Shown here: positions 1 to 6,718 of the stretch, one piece after another
Layout of the letters: each line of letters begins with the position of its first letter
How positions within the stretch are numbered: position 1 is the first letter of the stretch
From: Thermodesulfobacteriota bacterium
GTDB lineage: Bacteria; Desulfobacterota; S145-22
Direction of reading: 5' to 3'
DNA length: 7,004 bases
Assembly: GCA_024763435.1 (NCBI GenBank)
Contig: JANTFN010000094.1
Location: forward strand, 1 to 7,004
The notes under the pieces: generated by a model
What the model was told of the DNA's origin: nothing
Databases searched by the model: none
The model's input: only the letters and a program-made list of their open reading frames with translations
Made by a program: the position numbers and the translations under genes

Positions 1-141
1 GCGGCGGGTAAAAAACGCAAGGGTTACGCAACCATCGAACCCACAATCTGTAATGGATGCGGCCTTTGCTATCAGGTCTGCAATGTGGATGCCATTGGAA
101 CCGAAGAAAAGGTCTTTTACGGCCTGGTCGAAAATCTGTAA
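1..141 (+). CDS. iorA: Indolepyruvate:ferredoxin oxidoreductase alpha subunit, C-terminal end (partial)
   Basis: Only the last 46 codons are present, in frame 1, ending at TAA 139-141; the start lies left of the window. The fragment carries one ferredoxin-type [4Fe-4S] motif, C17-x2-C20-x2-C23-x3-C27, followed by VDAI. IorA proteins end in a ferredoxin domain, and the next gene is a clear iorB, so this is very likely the iorA tail. IorA is the thiamine-diphosphate subunit that, with IorB, oxidatively decarboxylates aryl pyruvates to aryl-acyl-CoA and reduces ferredoxin in the cytoplasm. IorA usually binds further clusters; their ligands would lie upstream. One oddity is that the last cysteine is followed by Asn (CN) rather than the usual Pro. 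The identity rests on context plus this motif, since the thiamine-binding domains are out of view. Confidence 0.8.
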   Translation, partial: AAGKKRKGYATIEPTICNGCGLCYQVCNVDAIGTEEKVFYGLVENL

Positions 142-161
142 ATAGAGGGGAAGAAATAGCC

Positions 162-740
162 ATGAAAAAAACGACAAGTGTATTAATGGCGGGTGTTGGT
201 GGTCAGGGAATTATTCTTGCCAGTGATATCCTCGCGGAGGTAATGCTTGAAGGGGGATATGACGTCAAGAAAAGTGAAATTCACGGGATGGCGCAGCGGG
301 GCGGAAGCGTTTCCAGCCATATCCGTTTTGGAGAAAAGGTCTATTCCCCGACGATTCCCCGGGGAAGCGCCGATTATCTGATCTGTTTTGAAAAACTCGA
401 ACTCCTCAGGTGGCTGGAGTTTTGTAACGCGGATACCCGGATTGTTGTGAATGACCTTGAAATTTATCCGCCTGCCGTCAACCTCGGAGAGGCGGCTTAT
501 CCCGCCGATTTGTTTGATGAAACCATTAAGAAGTTCCGTAACCTGACCCTTGTCCCCGCCAGTAAAGAGGCACTGGCGCTGGGGAATATCCGCGCGGCGA
601 ATGTTGTGATGACGGGGGTTATGTCCACCTATTTTGATGTTGATGAGGCGTTGTGGCTGGATGGGATTCTCGGCAAGCTCCCGAAAAAACTGCACGACCT
701 GAACCGGAAGGCCTTTTCAACGGGGCGCGGTCTCAAATAG
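162..740 (+). CDS. iorB: Indolepyruvate:ferredoxin oxidoreductase beta subunit
   Basis: This 192-residue protein is the gamma-domain type subunit of 2-oxoacid:ferredoxin oxidoreductases. The family signature GVGGQG is at residues 11-16, and the strongly conserved HGMAQRGG is at 41-48. The length is normal for IorB. With IorA it converts indolepyruvate and other aryl pyruvates, made by transamination of aromatic amino acids, to acyl-CoA, CO2 and reduced ferredoxin. The start is ATG 162: a purine-rich GAGGGG at 145-150 precedes it, and the protein then opens directly with the beta-strand leading into GVGGQG. An upstream ATG at 57 in the same frame would run through the iorA coding region and is rejected. 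It starts 20 bp after iorA, so the two form one operon. No truncation is seen. Confidence 0.95.
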   Translation: MKKTTSVLMAGVGGQGIILASDILAEVMLEGGYDVKKSEIHGMAQRGGSVSSHIRFGEKVYSPTIPRGSADYLICFEKLELLRWLEFCNADTRIVVNDLEIYPPAVNLGEAAYPADLFDETIKKFRNLTLVPASKEALALGNIRAANVVMTGVMSTYFDVDEALWLDGILGKLPKKLHDLNRKAFSTGRGLK

Positions 741-856
741 CAGATAGCGCGGGGCCGCGGTTGTAAGTGACACGGTGAATTTCCTTGACAAACCGCTGGA
801 GATGCTTTAGAGAATCTTCACAAATGGCGTGAGTAAATTTGTAAAAGAGGATGAAA
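741..856. other. Non-coding gap between the ior genes and the hdr-fdh cluster
   Basis: This is the only intergenic stretch of any size in the window (about 115 bp); all later junctions are 0-11 bp or overlaps. I see no open frame with a ribosome binding site in it. It contains a small GC-rich hairpin (CGCG GGGC CGCG, 748-759) with no T-tract after it, and a possible sigma-70 promoter at 785-813. It is the natural boundary between the ior operon and the mvhD-fdh-hdr operon, although read-through cannot be excluded. Confidence 0.6.
785..813 (+). promoter_or_regulatory. Possible sigma-70 type promoter for the mvhD-fdh-hdr operon
   Basis: A perfect -35 hexamer TTGACA (785-790) is followed, after a 17-bp spacer, by TAGAGA (808-813), a weak -10 match with the T1, A2 and A4 positions kept. 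It lies about 45 bp upstream of the mvhD start, in the only sizeable gap of the cluster. The -35 match and spacing are good but the -10 is poor, and one consensus hexamer can occur by chance. No operator or riboswitch was recognised around it. Confidence 0.35.
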
Positions 857-1279
857 ATGACCCAAAAGGAAGAATCATTTGAACCGAAGATTATTGCGTT
901 CTGCTGTAACTGGTGCTCCTATGCCGGTGCGGACCTGGCCGGGAGCATGCGGCTGAAATATCCTCCCAATGTCCTGCCTATCCGTGTGATGTGCAGTGGG
1001 AGAATTTCGCCGCACTTTGTGATGAAGGCCTTTCAGAAAGGGGCGGACGGTGTGCTTGTGACAGGCTGTCACTATGGGGATTGTCATTACATGAAGGGCA
1101 ACTATATCACGATGCGGCGGGTGACTATTTTGAAGGATCTGCTGAAATTTGTCGGTGTTGAACCAAAACGGCTCCGGGCGGAGTGGATCGCGGGCTCCGA
1201 GGGGGACAAGTTCGCCAGGGTTGCTCACGAATTTACAGATGAAATTCGCAACCTGGGCCCTTCACCCCTGAGAGGATAA
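857..1279 (+). CDS. mvhD: MvhD-family [2Fe-2S] electron-transfer subunit
   Basis: This 140-residue protein matches the MvhD/HdrA-associated delta subunit family. It opens with FCCNWCSYAGADLAG (Cys 16, 17, 20), then has VMCSGR (Cys46) and TGCHYGDCHY (Cys71, Cys76), the conserved cysteines of this small iron-sulfur protein. In methanogens MvhD binds a [2Fe-2S] cluster and carries electrons from hydrogenase or formate dehydrogenase to the HdrA flavin. Here the partner is the Fdh pair encoded next, since no hydrogenase is in view. The start is uncertain between ATG 851 and ATG 857. AGAGG (846-850) touches the first but is 6 nt from the second, so 857 is preferred. All expected positions are Cys, with no internal TGA. 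The stop abuts the next start, consistent with one operon. Confidence 0.93.
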   Translation: MTQKEESFEPKIIAFCCNWCSYAGADLAGSMRLKYPPNVLPIRVMCSGRISPHFVMKAFQKGADGVLVTGCHYGDCHYMKGNYITMRRVTILKDLLKFVGVEPKRLRAEWIAGSEGDKFARVAHEFTDEIRNLGPSPLRG

Positions 1280-2101
1280 ATGGGTATGGAAAAATTTAAG
1301 AAATACATTAAAGAATTGTTTGAATCAGGTGAAATTGAAGGGTTTCTTGGTATCCGGAAAAACGGGCTTCATCCCGTTCCCCATCTCTTTACACCCGAAC
1401 ACCCTGAAGAGCTGGAAACGCTGACCATTCCCGATGTCCGGTATCCCATGACTGAGATCCTTCTGACTATTGTACGGAAATATCCGGATAAGAAATTGGG
1501 GATTATGGTTCGGGGATGTGATGAGCGCGCGTTGAATGAACTGGTCAAGAATCAGAAAATTCTTCCGGAATTGATCAAACACATCGGCATTGCCTGTAGT
1601 GCGGACCTGGCAGCTTCCTGCCGCTGCGCGCAGCCTTATCCGGAGGAGATCCATTACGGGGAAAAAGTGGCGCCGGTTGAAGACCGTTCTGATATCGAGG
1701 CGATTGACACGATGCCTCAGGAAGAGCGGTTTGATTACTGGATGAGCGAGTTTTCCAAGTGCATCAAGTGCTACGGATGCCGGAACATCTGTTCCATGTG
1801 CTTCTGCGACCAGTGCACGCTGGAGGACAATGACCTGATCGCGACGGGCCAGGCGCCGCCCGCGATCCCGATTTTTCATTTAATCCGCGCGTTTCACATG
1901 GCGGGCCGGTGTATCGACTGTGGCCTGTGTGAAGAGGCATGCCCGGCGCATATTCCCCTCCGAACCCTGTATCGTAAGGTCAGGGAAAGCATGTCCGGCT
2001 TTTTGGGATATGTCAGCGGGACGGAAGGCGGCGAGAAAGACCCGCTTGAATTTCTTGGGTCCGAGGGATATATGGTTCCATCAAAGATAGACGAGAAATA
2101 A
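1280..2101 (+). CDS. FdhB/FrhB-like iron-sulfur protein with two [4Fe-4S] motifs, putative Fdh-Hdr linker
   Basis: A 273-residue protein. Residues 1-130 resemble the coenzyme F420 hydrogenase/dehydrogenase beta-subunit family: GIMVRGCDER around C80 and a cysteine group C106, C114, C116. The C-terminal half is a ferredoxin-like region with C161-x2-C164-x2-C167-x3-C171, then extra cysteines C174, C176 and C179, and a second motif C211-x2-C214-x2-C217-x3-C221-P. In methanogens FdhB partners the catalytic FdhA and shuttles electrons by flavin and clusters. By position between mvhD and fdhA, this protein probably passes electrons from FdhA to MvhD/HdrA. Whether it binds FAD, F420 or neither cannot be told from the sequence. 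AGAGGA at 1271-1276 could serve ATG 1280 (3 nt away) or ATG 1286 (9 nt away). The gene follows mvhD with no gap, and fdhA starts 11 bp after it. Confidence 0.8.
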   Translation: MGMEKFKKYIKELFESGEIEGFLGIRKNGLHPVPHLFTPEHPEELETLTIPDVRYPMTEILLTIVRKYPDKKLGIMVRGCDERALNELVKNQKILPELIKHIGIACSADLAASCRCAQPYPEEIHYGEKVAPVEDRSDIEAIDTMPQEERFDYWMSEFSKCIKCYGCRNICSMCFCDQCTLEDNDLIATGQAPPAIPIFHLIRAFHMAGRCIDCGLCEEACPAHIPLRTLYRKVRESMSGFLGYVSGTEGGEKDPLEFLGSEGYMVPSKIDEK

Positions 2102-2112
2102 CGGAGAATTTC

Positions 2113-4164
2113 ATGGAATACAGAACCGTTTTGACAACATGCACCTACTGCGGCACCGGATGCGGCCTGCTGCTCGAGGTCATGGATGGGGAGGTGGTAG
2201 GTGTTCTGCCTGCCAAAACACACCCGATTAACGAGGGAAAACTTTGTATCAAGGGCTGGAACGCGCATGAATTTATCTATGCCGACGGGCGATTGACGAA
2301 ACCCCTTGTCCGGAAAGGAGATACCCTTGAAGAGGCTTCATGGGATGAGGCGCTTGAGACGATTGCAAACAAATTCGCGGAGATAAAGAAGACGAACGGC
2401 CCGGACAGTCTTGGCTGTTTCAGTTCCGCCAAGTGTACCAACGAGGAAAACTATCTCCTCCAGAAGATCTTTCGCGCGGCGATCGGCACCAACAATGTTG
2501 ATCACTGCGCCCGTCTCTGACACTCCTCCACGGTGGCCGGTCTGGCTGCCGCATTTGGAAGTGGGGCGATGACCAACAGCGTCCCTGAATTTGAAGATGC
2601 CGATTGTATTCTTATCACCGGATCGAATACGACCTCTTCGCATCCCCTTATCGCCTCCCGTATCATGAAGGCGAAAGAGAAGGGCGCAAAGATTATCGTG
2701 GTGGATCCGAGAAAGATGCATATCGCGAGCCTGGCGGATATTTATGTCGCGCAGAACCTGGGAAGCGATGTCGCGTGGATTAACGGCCTGATGCGCATTA
2801 TCCTGCAGGAGGGCTGGGAAAACGCGTCTTTTATCAAGGAGAGAACCGAGGGGTTTGAAGAGCTGAAGAAGGCGGTTGCGGAATATACGCCTGAAAAGGT
2901 AGAGGAGATTACGGGCATTCCGAAAGAGACCCTGAAGGAAATTGCCAAAATTTACGCGACGTCTGAAAAATCCTCCATCGTTTACTGTATGGGAATCACC
3001 CAGCATGCCACGGGGACGGACAACGTCAAGTCTCTGGCGAACCTGGCCATGCTTACGGGGCAGATCGGGCGCCCTTCTACAGGTGTGAACCCCCTGCGCG
3101 GGCAGAATAATGTCCAGGGTTCGACCGACTTGGCCGCGATTCCCAATGTCTATCCCGGCTATCAGCCTGTAACGGATGATGCCATCCGGGAAAAGTTTGA
3201 AAAGGCGTGGGGTGTTCCCCTGTCGCCGGATCCGGGACTGACTGTTGTAGAGATGATTAACGCCGTGGAAGAGGGGAAACTGAAGGGGCTGTTTGTCCTC
3301 GGCGAAAATCCCCTTGTCAGTGATCCGGATTCAAACCATGTGGAAAAAGCCCTCGATGCGATTGATTTCCTCGTTGTGCAGGATATTTTTATGACGGAAA
3401 CGGCCAGAAAGGCGGATGTCGTTCTTCCCGGTGCCAGTTTTGCGGAAAAGGATGGAACCTATACGGGAACTGACCGCCGGCTTCAGAAAATCCGCAAGGC
3501 GGTAGAGCCCCCCGACGAGGCAAAGGCCGACTGGGATGTCCTGTGCAGGGTTGGGAAGGCTGTTGGCGGAAAAGGGTTTGAGTTTGCGTCCCCGGAAGAG
3601 GTTTTCAGGGAAATTGCCGAGGTGATGCCGATTTATCACGGGATTACCTATGACCGGATAGAAAAAGAGATTATCCACTGGCCGTGCCGTTCGGAAGATG
3701 ATCCGGGCAGCCCCTATCTCCACAAGGACGGGTTTGCCAAGGGAAAAGGCCATTTTACGCCAATCGGGTATAAACCGCCTGTGGAACTTCCCGATAAGGA
3801 ATATCCGTATCAGTTGACAACGGGGCGTCTGCCGTTTCACTATCATACGGGGACCATGACACGCGTTTCGCCGTCATTGACCCATGAAGTCAACGAGGCT
3901 TTTATAGAGGTTCATCCGACCAATGCCTTTGAAATCGGCGTGAAAAATTCTCAGGTGGTGCGTCTGACATCCCGGAGAGGCTCGGTGAATGCCAAGGTAA
4001 TCATAACCAACGATGTGAAGAAAGGGGTTGTGTTCATGCCGTTTCATTTCGCGGAAGCGGCCGCGAACAGGCTGACCATCGCCGCTCTCGATCCCATTGC
4101 GAAGATACCTGAATACAAGGTGTGCGCTGTTAACATTGAAAAAATTGAGGAGAGTGAGGCTTAG
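2113..4164 (+). CDS. fdhA: Formate dehydrogenase catalytic subunit, selenoprotein (TGA 2518-2520 = Sec136)
   Basis: A 683-residue cytoplasmic Mo/W-bis-pyranopterin formate dehydrogenase, read through one TGA. The N-terminus binds a [4Fe-4S] cluster by C10-x2-C13-x3-C17 and C45, with the conserved lysine in LCIKG (K47). The active site reads CARL-Sec-HSSTVAGL, Sec136-His137, the exact position of Sec140-His141 in E. coli FdhF. The Mo-bis-PGD domain fills the middle, and a molydopterin-binding domain (about 570-680) includes FHYHTGTMTR at 575-584. It interconverts formate and CO2. No Tat signal and no N-terminal [2Fe-2S] extension are present, so it is the short FdhF/methanogen FdhA type rather than the NAD-linked type. 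CGGAGA (2102-2107) sits 5 nt before ATG 2113. The neighbours mvhD, fdhB-like and hdrA suggest that its electrons go to HdrA. Reading the TGA as a stop would leave a useless 135-residue fragment. Confidence 0.97.
2518..2563 (+). promoter_or_regulatory. Selenocysteine codon and bacterial SECIS element in fdhA
   Basis: TGA 2518-2520 is followed by a hairpin. GGTGGCC (2532-2538) pairs with GGCTGCC (2544-2550) over 7 bp including two G-U pairs, closing the loop GGTCT (2539-2543). The lower flanks CACT (2521-2524) and AGTG (2560-2563) can also pair. The loop begins 18 nt after the TGA and contains the GGUCU seen in the E. coli fdhF SECIS loop, which SelB recognises. The protein remains perfectly family-like on both sides of the TGA, so readthrough as Sec is strongly supported. 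Confidence 0.92.
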
Positions 4165-4165
4165 C

Positions 4166-6151
4166 ATGTCAAGGACAGGGGTATTTGTGTGTCACTGCGG
4201 GACGAATATTGCGTCCGTGGTTGACGTGAAGTCAGTGGCTGAGATGGCCAAAAAGCTGCCGGGCGTGGCCTTTGCCACGGATCTGAAATACAGTTGTTCG
4301 GATCTCGGGCAGAAGGCTATAAGGGATGCCGTTAAGGAGCATAAGCTTGATCGGGTAGTCGTGGCTTCCTGCTCGCCGCGAATGCATGAGAAGACCTTTC
4401 AGAAATGTATTGCTACCGCGGGGCTGAACCGGTATCTGTTTGAGATGGCAAATATCCGGGAACAGTGTTCGTGGGTTCATGATGACAAGGCCCTTGCCAC
4501 CGAAAAATCCAAAGAGGCTGTCAAAATGGCAGTAGCAAAGGCGAACCGCCTTGCGCCGCTTGAACCGATGAAATCGCCGGTGGAAAAGCACGCCCTGGTT
4601 ATCGGGGGAGGTATTTCCGGGATGCAGGCGGCCCTGGATATCAGTCAGGCTGGCTATAAGGTTACGCTGGTGGAAAAAAGCCCAAGTATCGGGGGGAGGA
4701 TGGCCCAGCTTGAAAAGACCTTTCCAACCCTTGATTGCTCCGCCTGAATTCTGACCCCACGGATGACGGAGTCATCCCAGGACGACAACATAGAGGTTCT
4801 TACCTATTCAGAGATTGAAAGCGTTGAGGGCTTTGTTGGAAACTTTGATGTAACCATACGAAAAAAGGCCCGTTCCGTTGATATGAGCAGGTGCACGGGG
4901 TGCGGGGAATGTGTCCAGAAGTGCCCCACAAAGGTCCCGAGCGAATTTGACATGGAACTCGGTAAACGGAAGGCGATTTATACCCCGTTTGCCCAGGCGG
5001 TCCCGAATGTCCCCGTGATCGACCGGGATCACTGCCTGAAGTTCATAAAAGATAAATGCGGAATTTGCCAGAAGGTCTGCCCGGCGGAAGCCATAGACTA
5101 TGAGCAAAAGGACGAGCTGATTACCCGTAAATTCGGCGCGATTGTCGTCGCGACGGGATTTTCCCTCTTTGACTGGACGGTTTACGAGGAATATGGCGGC
5201 GGCCGATACAAGGACGTTGTCACGGGCCTGCACTTTGAACGGATGCTGGACACCTCCGGGCCAACGGAGGGAAAGGTGATTCGCCCTTCGGACGGAAAAG
5301 AAGTAAAACAGATTGTTTTTGTTCAGTGCGTCGGCAGCCGAGATGAGGCCAAAGGCGTGCCTTACTGTTCGCGGGTCTGCTGCATGTACACGGCAAAACA
5401 GACGATTTTGATGAAAGACCATTTTCCGGACAGCCAGTCCTATGTCTTTTATATCGATATCCGCGCGGCCGGTAAGAATTACGAGGAGTTTGTGAAAAGG
5501 GCGCAGCGCGAATCCGGAACCACCTATATTCGTGGGCGTGTTTCCAAGATCTACGACAAGGGCGACAAACTGGTGGTTCAGGGGGCGGATACCCTCGCGG
5601 GGGAGCGGGTTGAAATCGAGGCGGATCTCGTTGTGCTTGCCACGGCTGTGGTGCCCAATCCGGATGCTGTTGAGCTCGCCAAGATGCTGAACATTCCGTA
5701 TGATCAATACGGATTTTATACGGAGGCGCACCCCAAATTGCAGCCGGTTGAGAGTGTCACACAGGGGATATTTCTGACAGGTTCCTGCCAGTTTCCCAAG
5801 GATATCCCCGATTCAGTGGCAACGACCGGGGCCGCCGCGGTACGAGCCTGCGGTATTTTTTCCAATGATGAATTGACCATCGAGCCGAAAATTGCCTGGG
5901 TGGACGCGGAAAAATGCAGCGGCTGTTTCAACTGCATGGAGGCCTGTCCCTTTGATGCCATCATCGGTGAGGAATTTAACGGGCGAACCGTTGCCCGTGT
6001 GCAGGAATCGATCTGCCATGGCTGTGGAAACTGCGCGGCGACCTGCCGCACCAAGGCCGTGAATGTCAGGGGATTTTCGGATGAACAAATCTACGCTCAA
6101 ATAGAGGCCCCGTTTATGGAAACAGGGGAAAAGGAGGCAGAGGTTGCCTGA
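4166..6151 (+). CDS. hdrA: Heterodisulfide reductase-like subunit A, selenoprotein (TGA 4745-4747 = Sec194)
   Basis: A 661-residue flavin/iron-sulfur protein, read through one TGA. In order: an N-terminal domain with VFVCHCG (C9, C11) and C69-SPRMHEKTF; a thioredoxin-reductase-like FAD domain with GGGISG at 147-152; the HdrA signature DCSA-Sec-ILTPRM (190-200), where many homologues have Cys; an inserted ferredoxin domain (C243-C253 and C290/C298-C305); VQCVGSRD at 387-394 and C401-SRVCC; and a C-terminal two-cluster ferredoxin domain (C584-C594, C617-C627). HdrA is the bifurcating flavin subunit that takes electrons through MvhD and splits them between ferredoxin and the HdrC/HdrB disulfide site. 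The length is normal for HdrA only if the TGA is decoded. ATG 4166 has GTGAGG (4154-4159) 6 nt upstream and starts 1 bp after the fdhA stop. The longer reading from 4097 overlaps fdhA and is not needed. Confidence 0.96.
4745..4777 (+). promoter_or_regulatory. Selenocysteine codon and bacterial SECIS element in hdrA
   Basis: TGA 4745-4747 is followed by a perfect hairpin: GGATGAC (4761-4767) pairs with GTCATCC (4771-4777) without mismatch, closing the three-base loop GGA (4768-4770). The loop begins 20 nt after the TGA and starts with G, as bacterial SECIS elements do, and the geometry is close to that of the fdhA element in the same operon. The stem is encoded within RMTESSQ, a part of HdrA just after the conserved ILTP that appears less constrained. 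I see no bulged U like that of E. coli fdhF. Confidence 0.88.
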
Positions 6152-6716
6152 GATACTGAACAGAGAGGATATTCATACCTTCAAGGAGCTTATTTTGTCC
6201 CTGACAGGCGAGGACGTCAGCCGGTGTATTCAGTGCGGCAAGTGTTCCTCGGGATGCCCCATAGCCTATGAAATGACACACCTGCCCAACCAGATTATCC
6301 GGTTTATTCAGCTTAACATGCAGGAGAAGGCCCTGGCATCCAACAGTTTCTGGCTTTGCGCCGTTTGTGAAACCTGTTCCGTCAGGTGTCCCGAAAACAT
6401 TGATATCGCCGGCATTATGGACGCGTTGAGAAAAATATCGCGGCAGCGGGGTGTCAAGGCGGGCGATACGAAAATTGCCAGATTCAATGAGATTTTCCTT
6501 GATTCCATCAAGAAAAACGGGCGGGTATTTGAGTTGGGGCTCGTGATGAAATATAACATGGCCACGGTGCAGCCTTTCAAGGATGCGTCGCTCGGCCCTG
6601 CTATGCTCAGTAAAGGAAAACTGAAGTTGTCCGCGGATAAGATTGAAGATCAGGCCCCGGTAAAATCCGCGTTTGAAAAATCCAAACCATTCATTGAAGC
6701 AAAATCGAAGGAATAA
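6144..6716 (+). CDS. hdrC: Heterodisulfide reductase-like subunit C, iron-sulfur protein
   Basis: A 190-residue soluble HdrC. Two classical [4Fe-4S] motifs are present: C28-x2-C31-x2-C34-x3-C38-P (RCIQCGKCSSGCP) and C72-x2-C75-x2-C78-x3-C82-P (LCAVCETCSVRCP). It relays single electrons from HdrA to the active site of HdrB. The start is TTG 6144, well supported by AAGGAGG at 6131-6137, 6 nt upstream; no ATG lies near in frame. The gene overlaps the end of hdrA by 8 bp, which suggests translational coupling. The tail after about residue 150 is Lys/Ala-rich and without recognisable motifs. No membrane segments are present, unlike the fused or membrane HdrE/D forms. Confidence 0.93.
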   Translation: MPEILNREDIHTFKELILSLTGEDVSRCIQCGKCSSGCPIAYEMTHLPNQIIRFIQLNMQEKALASNSFWLCAVCETCSVRCPENIDIAGIMDALRKISRQRGVKAGDTKIARFNEIFLDSIKKNGRVFELGLVMKYNMATVQPFKDASLGPAMLSKGKLKLSADKIEDQAPVKSAFEKSKPFIEAKSKE

Positions 6717-6718
6717 TT

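Noticed and set aside
57..161. Extended iorB start at ATG 57
   Set aside because: The extra 35 residues are out-of-frame translation of the iorA ferredoxin motif; ATG 162 has a binding site and fits the family start.
748..765. Possible terminator after iorB (CGCG GGGC CGCG hairpin)
   Set aside because: The stem is only 4 bp and is followed by GTTGTAAG, with no T-tract, so a rho-independent terminator is not supported.
857..1279. Possible selenocysteine in MvhD, as known for some relatives
   Set aside because: All conserved positions are Cys codons and the frame has no internal TGA.
2113..4164. Two separate genes or a nonsense-mutated pseudogene at fdhA
   Set aside because: The TGA is exactly at the catalytic Sec column, is followed by a SECIS-like hairpin, and the frame continues with full family similarity.
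4097..4165. Extended hdrA start at ATG 4097
   Set aside because: It overlaps the fdhA 3' end with no family similarity; MSRTGVFVCHCG at 4166 is the usual HdrA beginning and has a well-spaced binding site.
4808..5731. 307-codon open frame on the minus strand
   Set aside because: It lies fully antisense to hdrA, has no recognisable motifs, and is explained by codon bias of the real gene. The same holds for the other antisense frames, for example 2338-3006 and 1325-1879.
4166..6151. hdrA split into a short N-terminal gene and a separate gene starting at ATG 4763
   Set aside because: The N-terminal piece would end at CSA and the second would start past ILTP in the middle of the FAD domain; ATG 4763 lacks a ribosome binding site and lies inside the SECIS stem.
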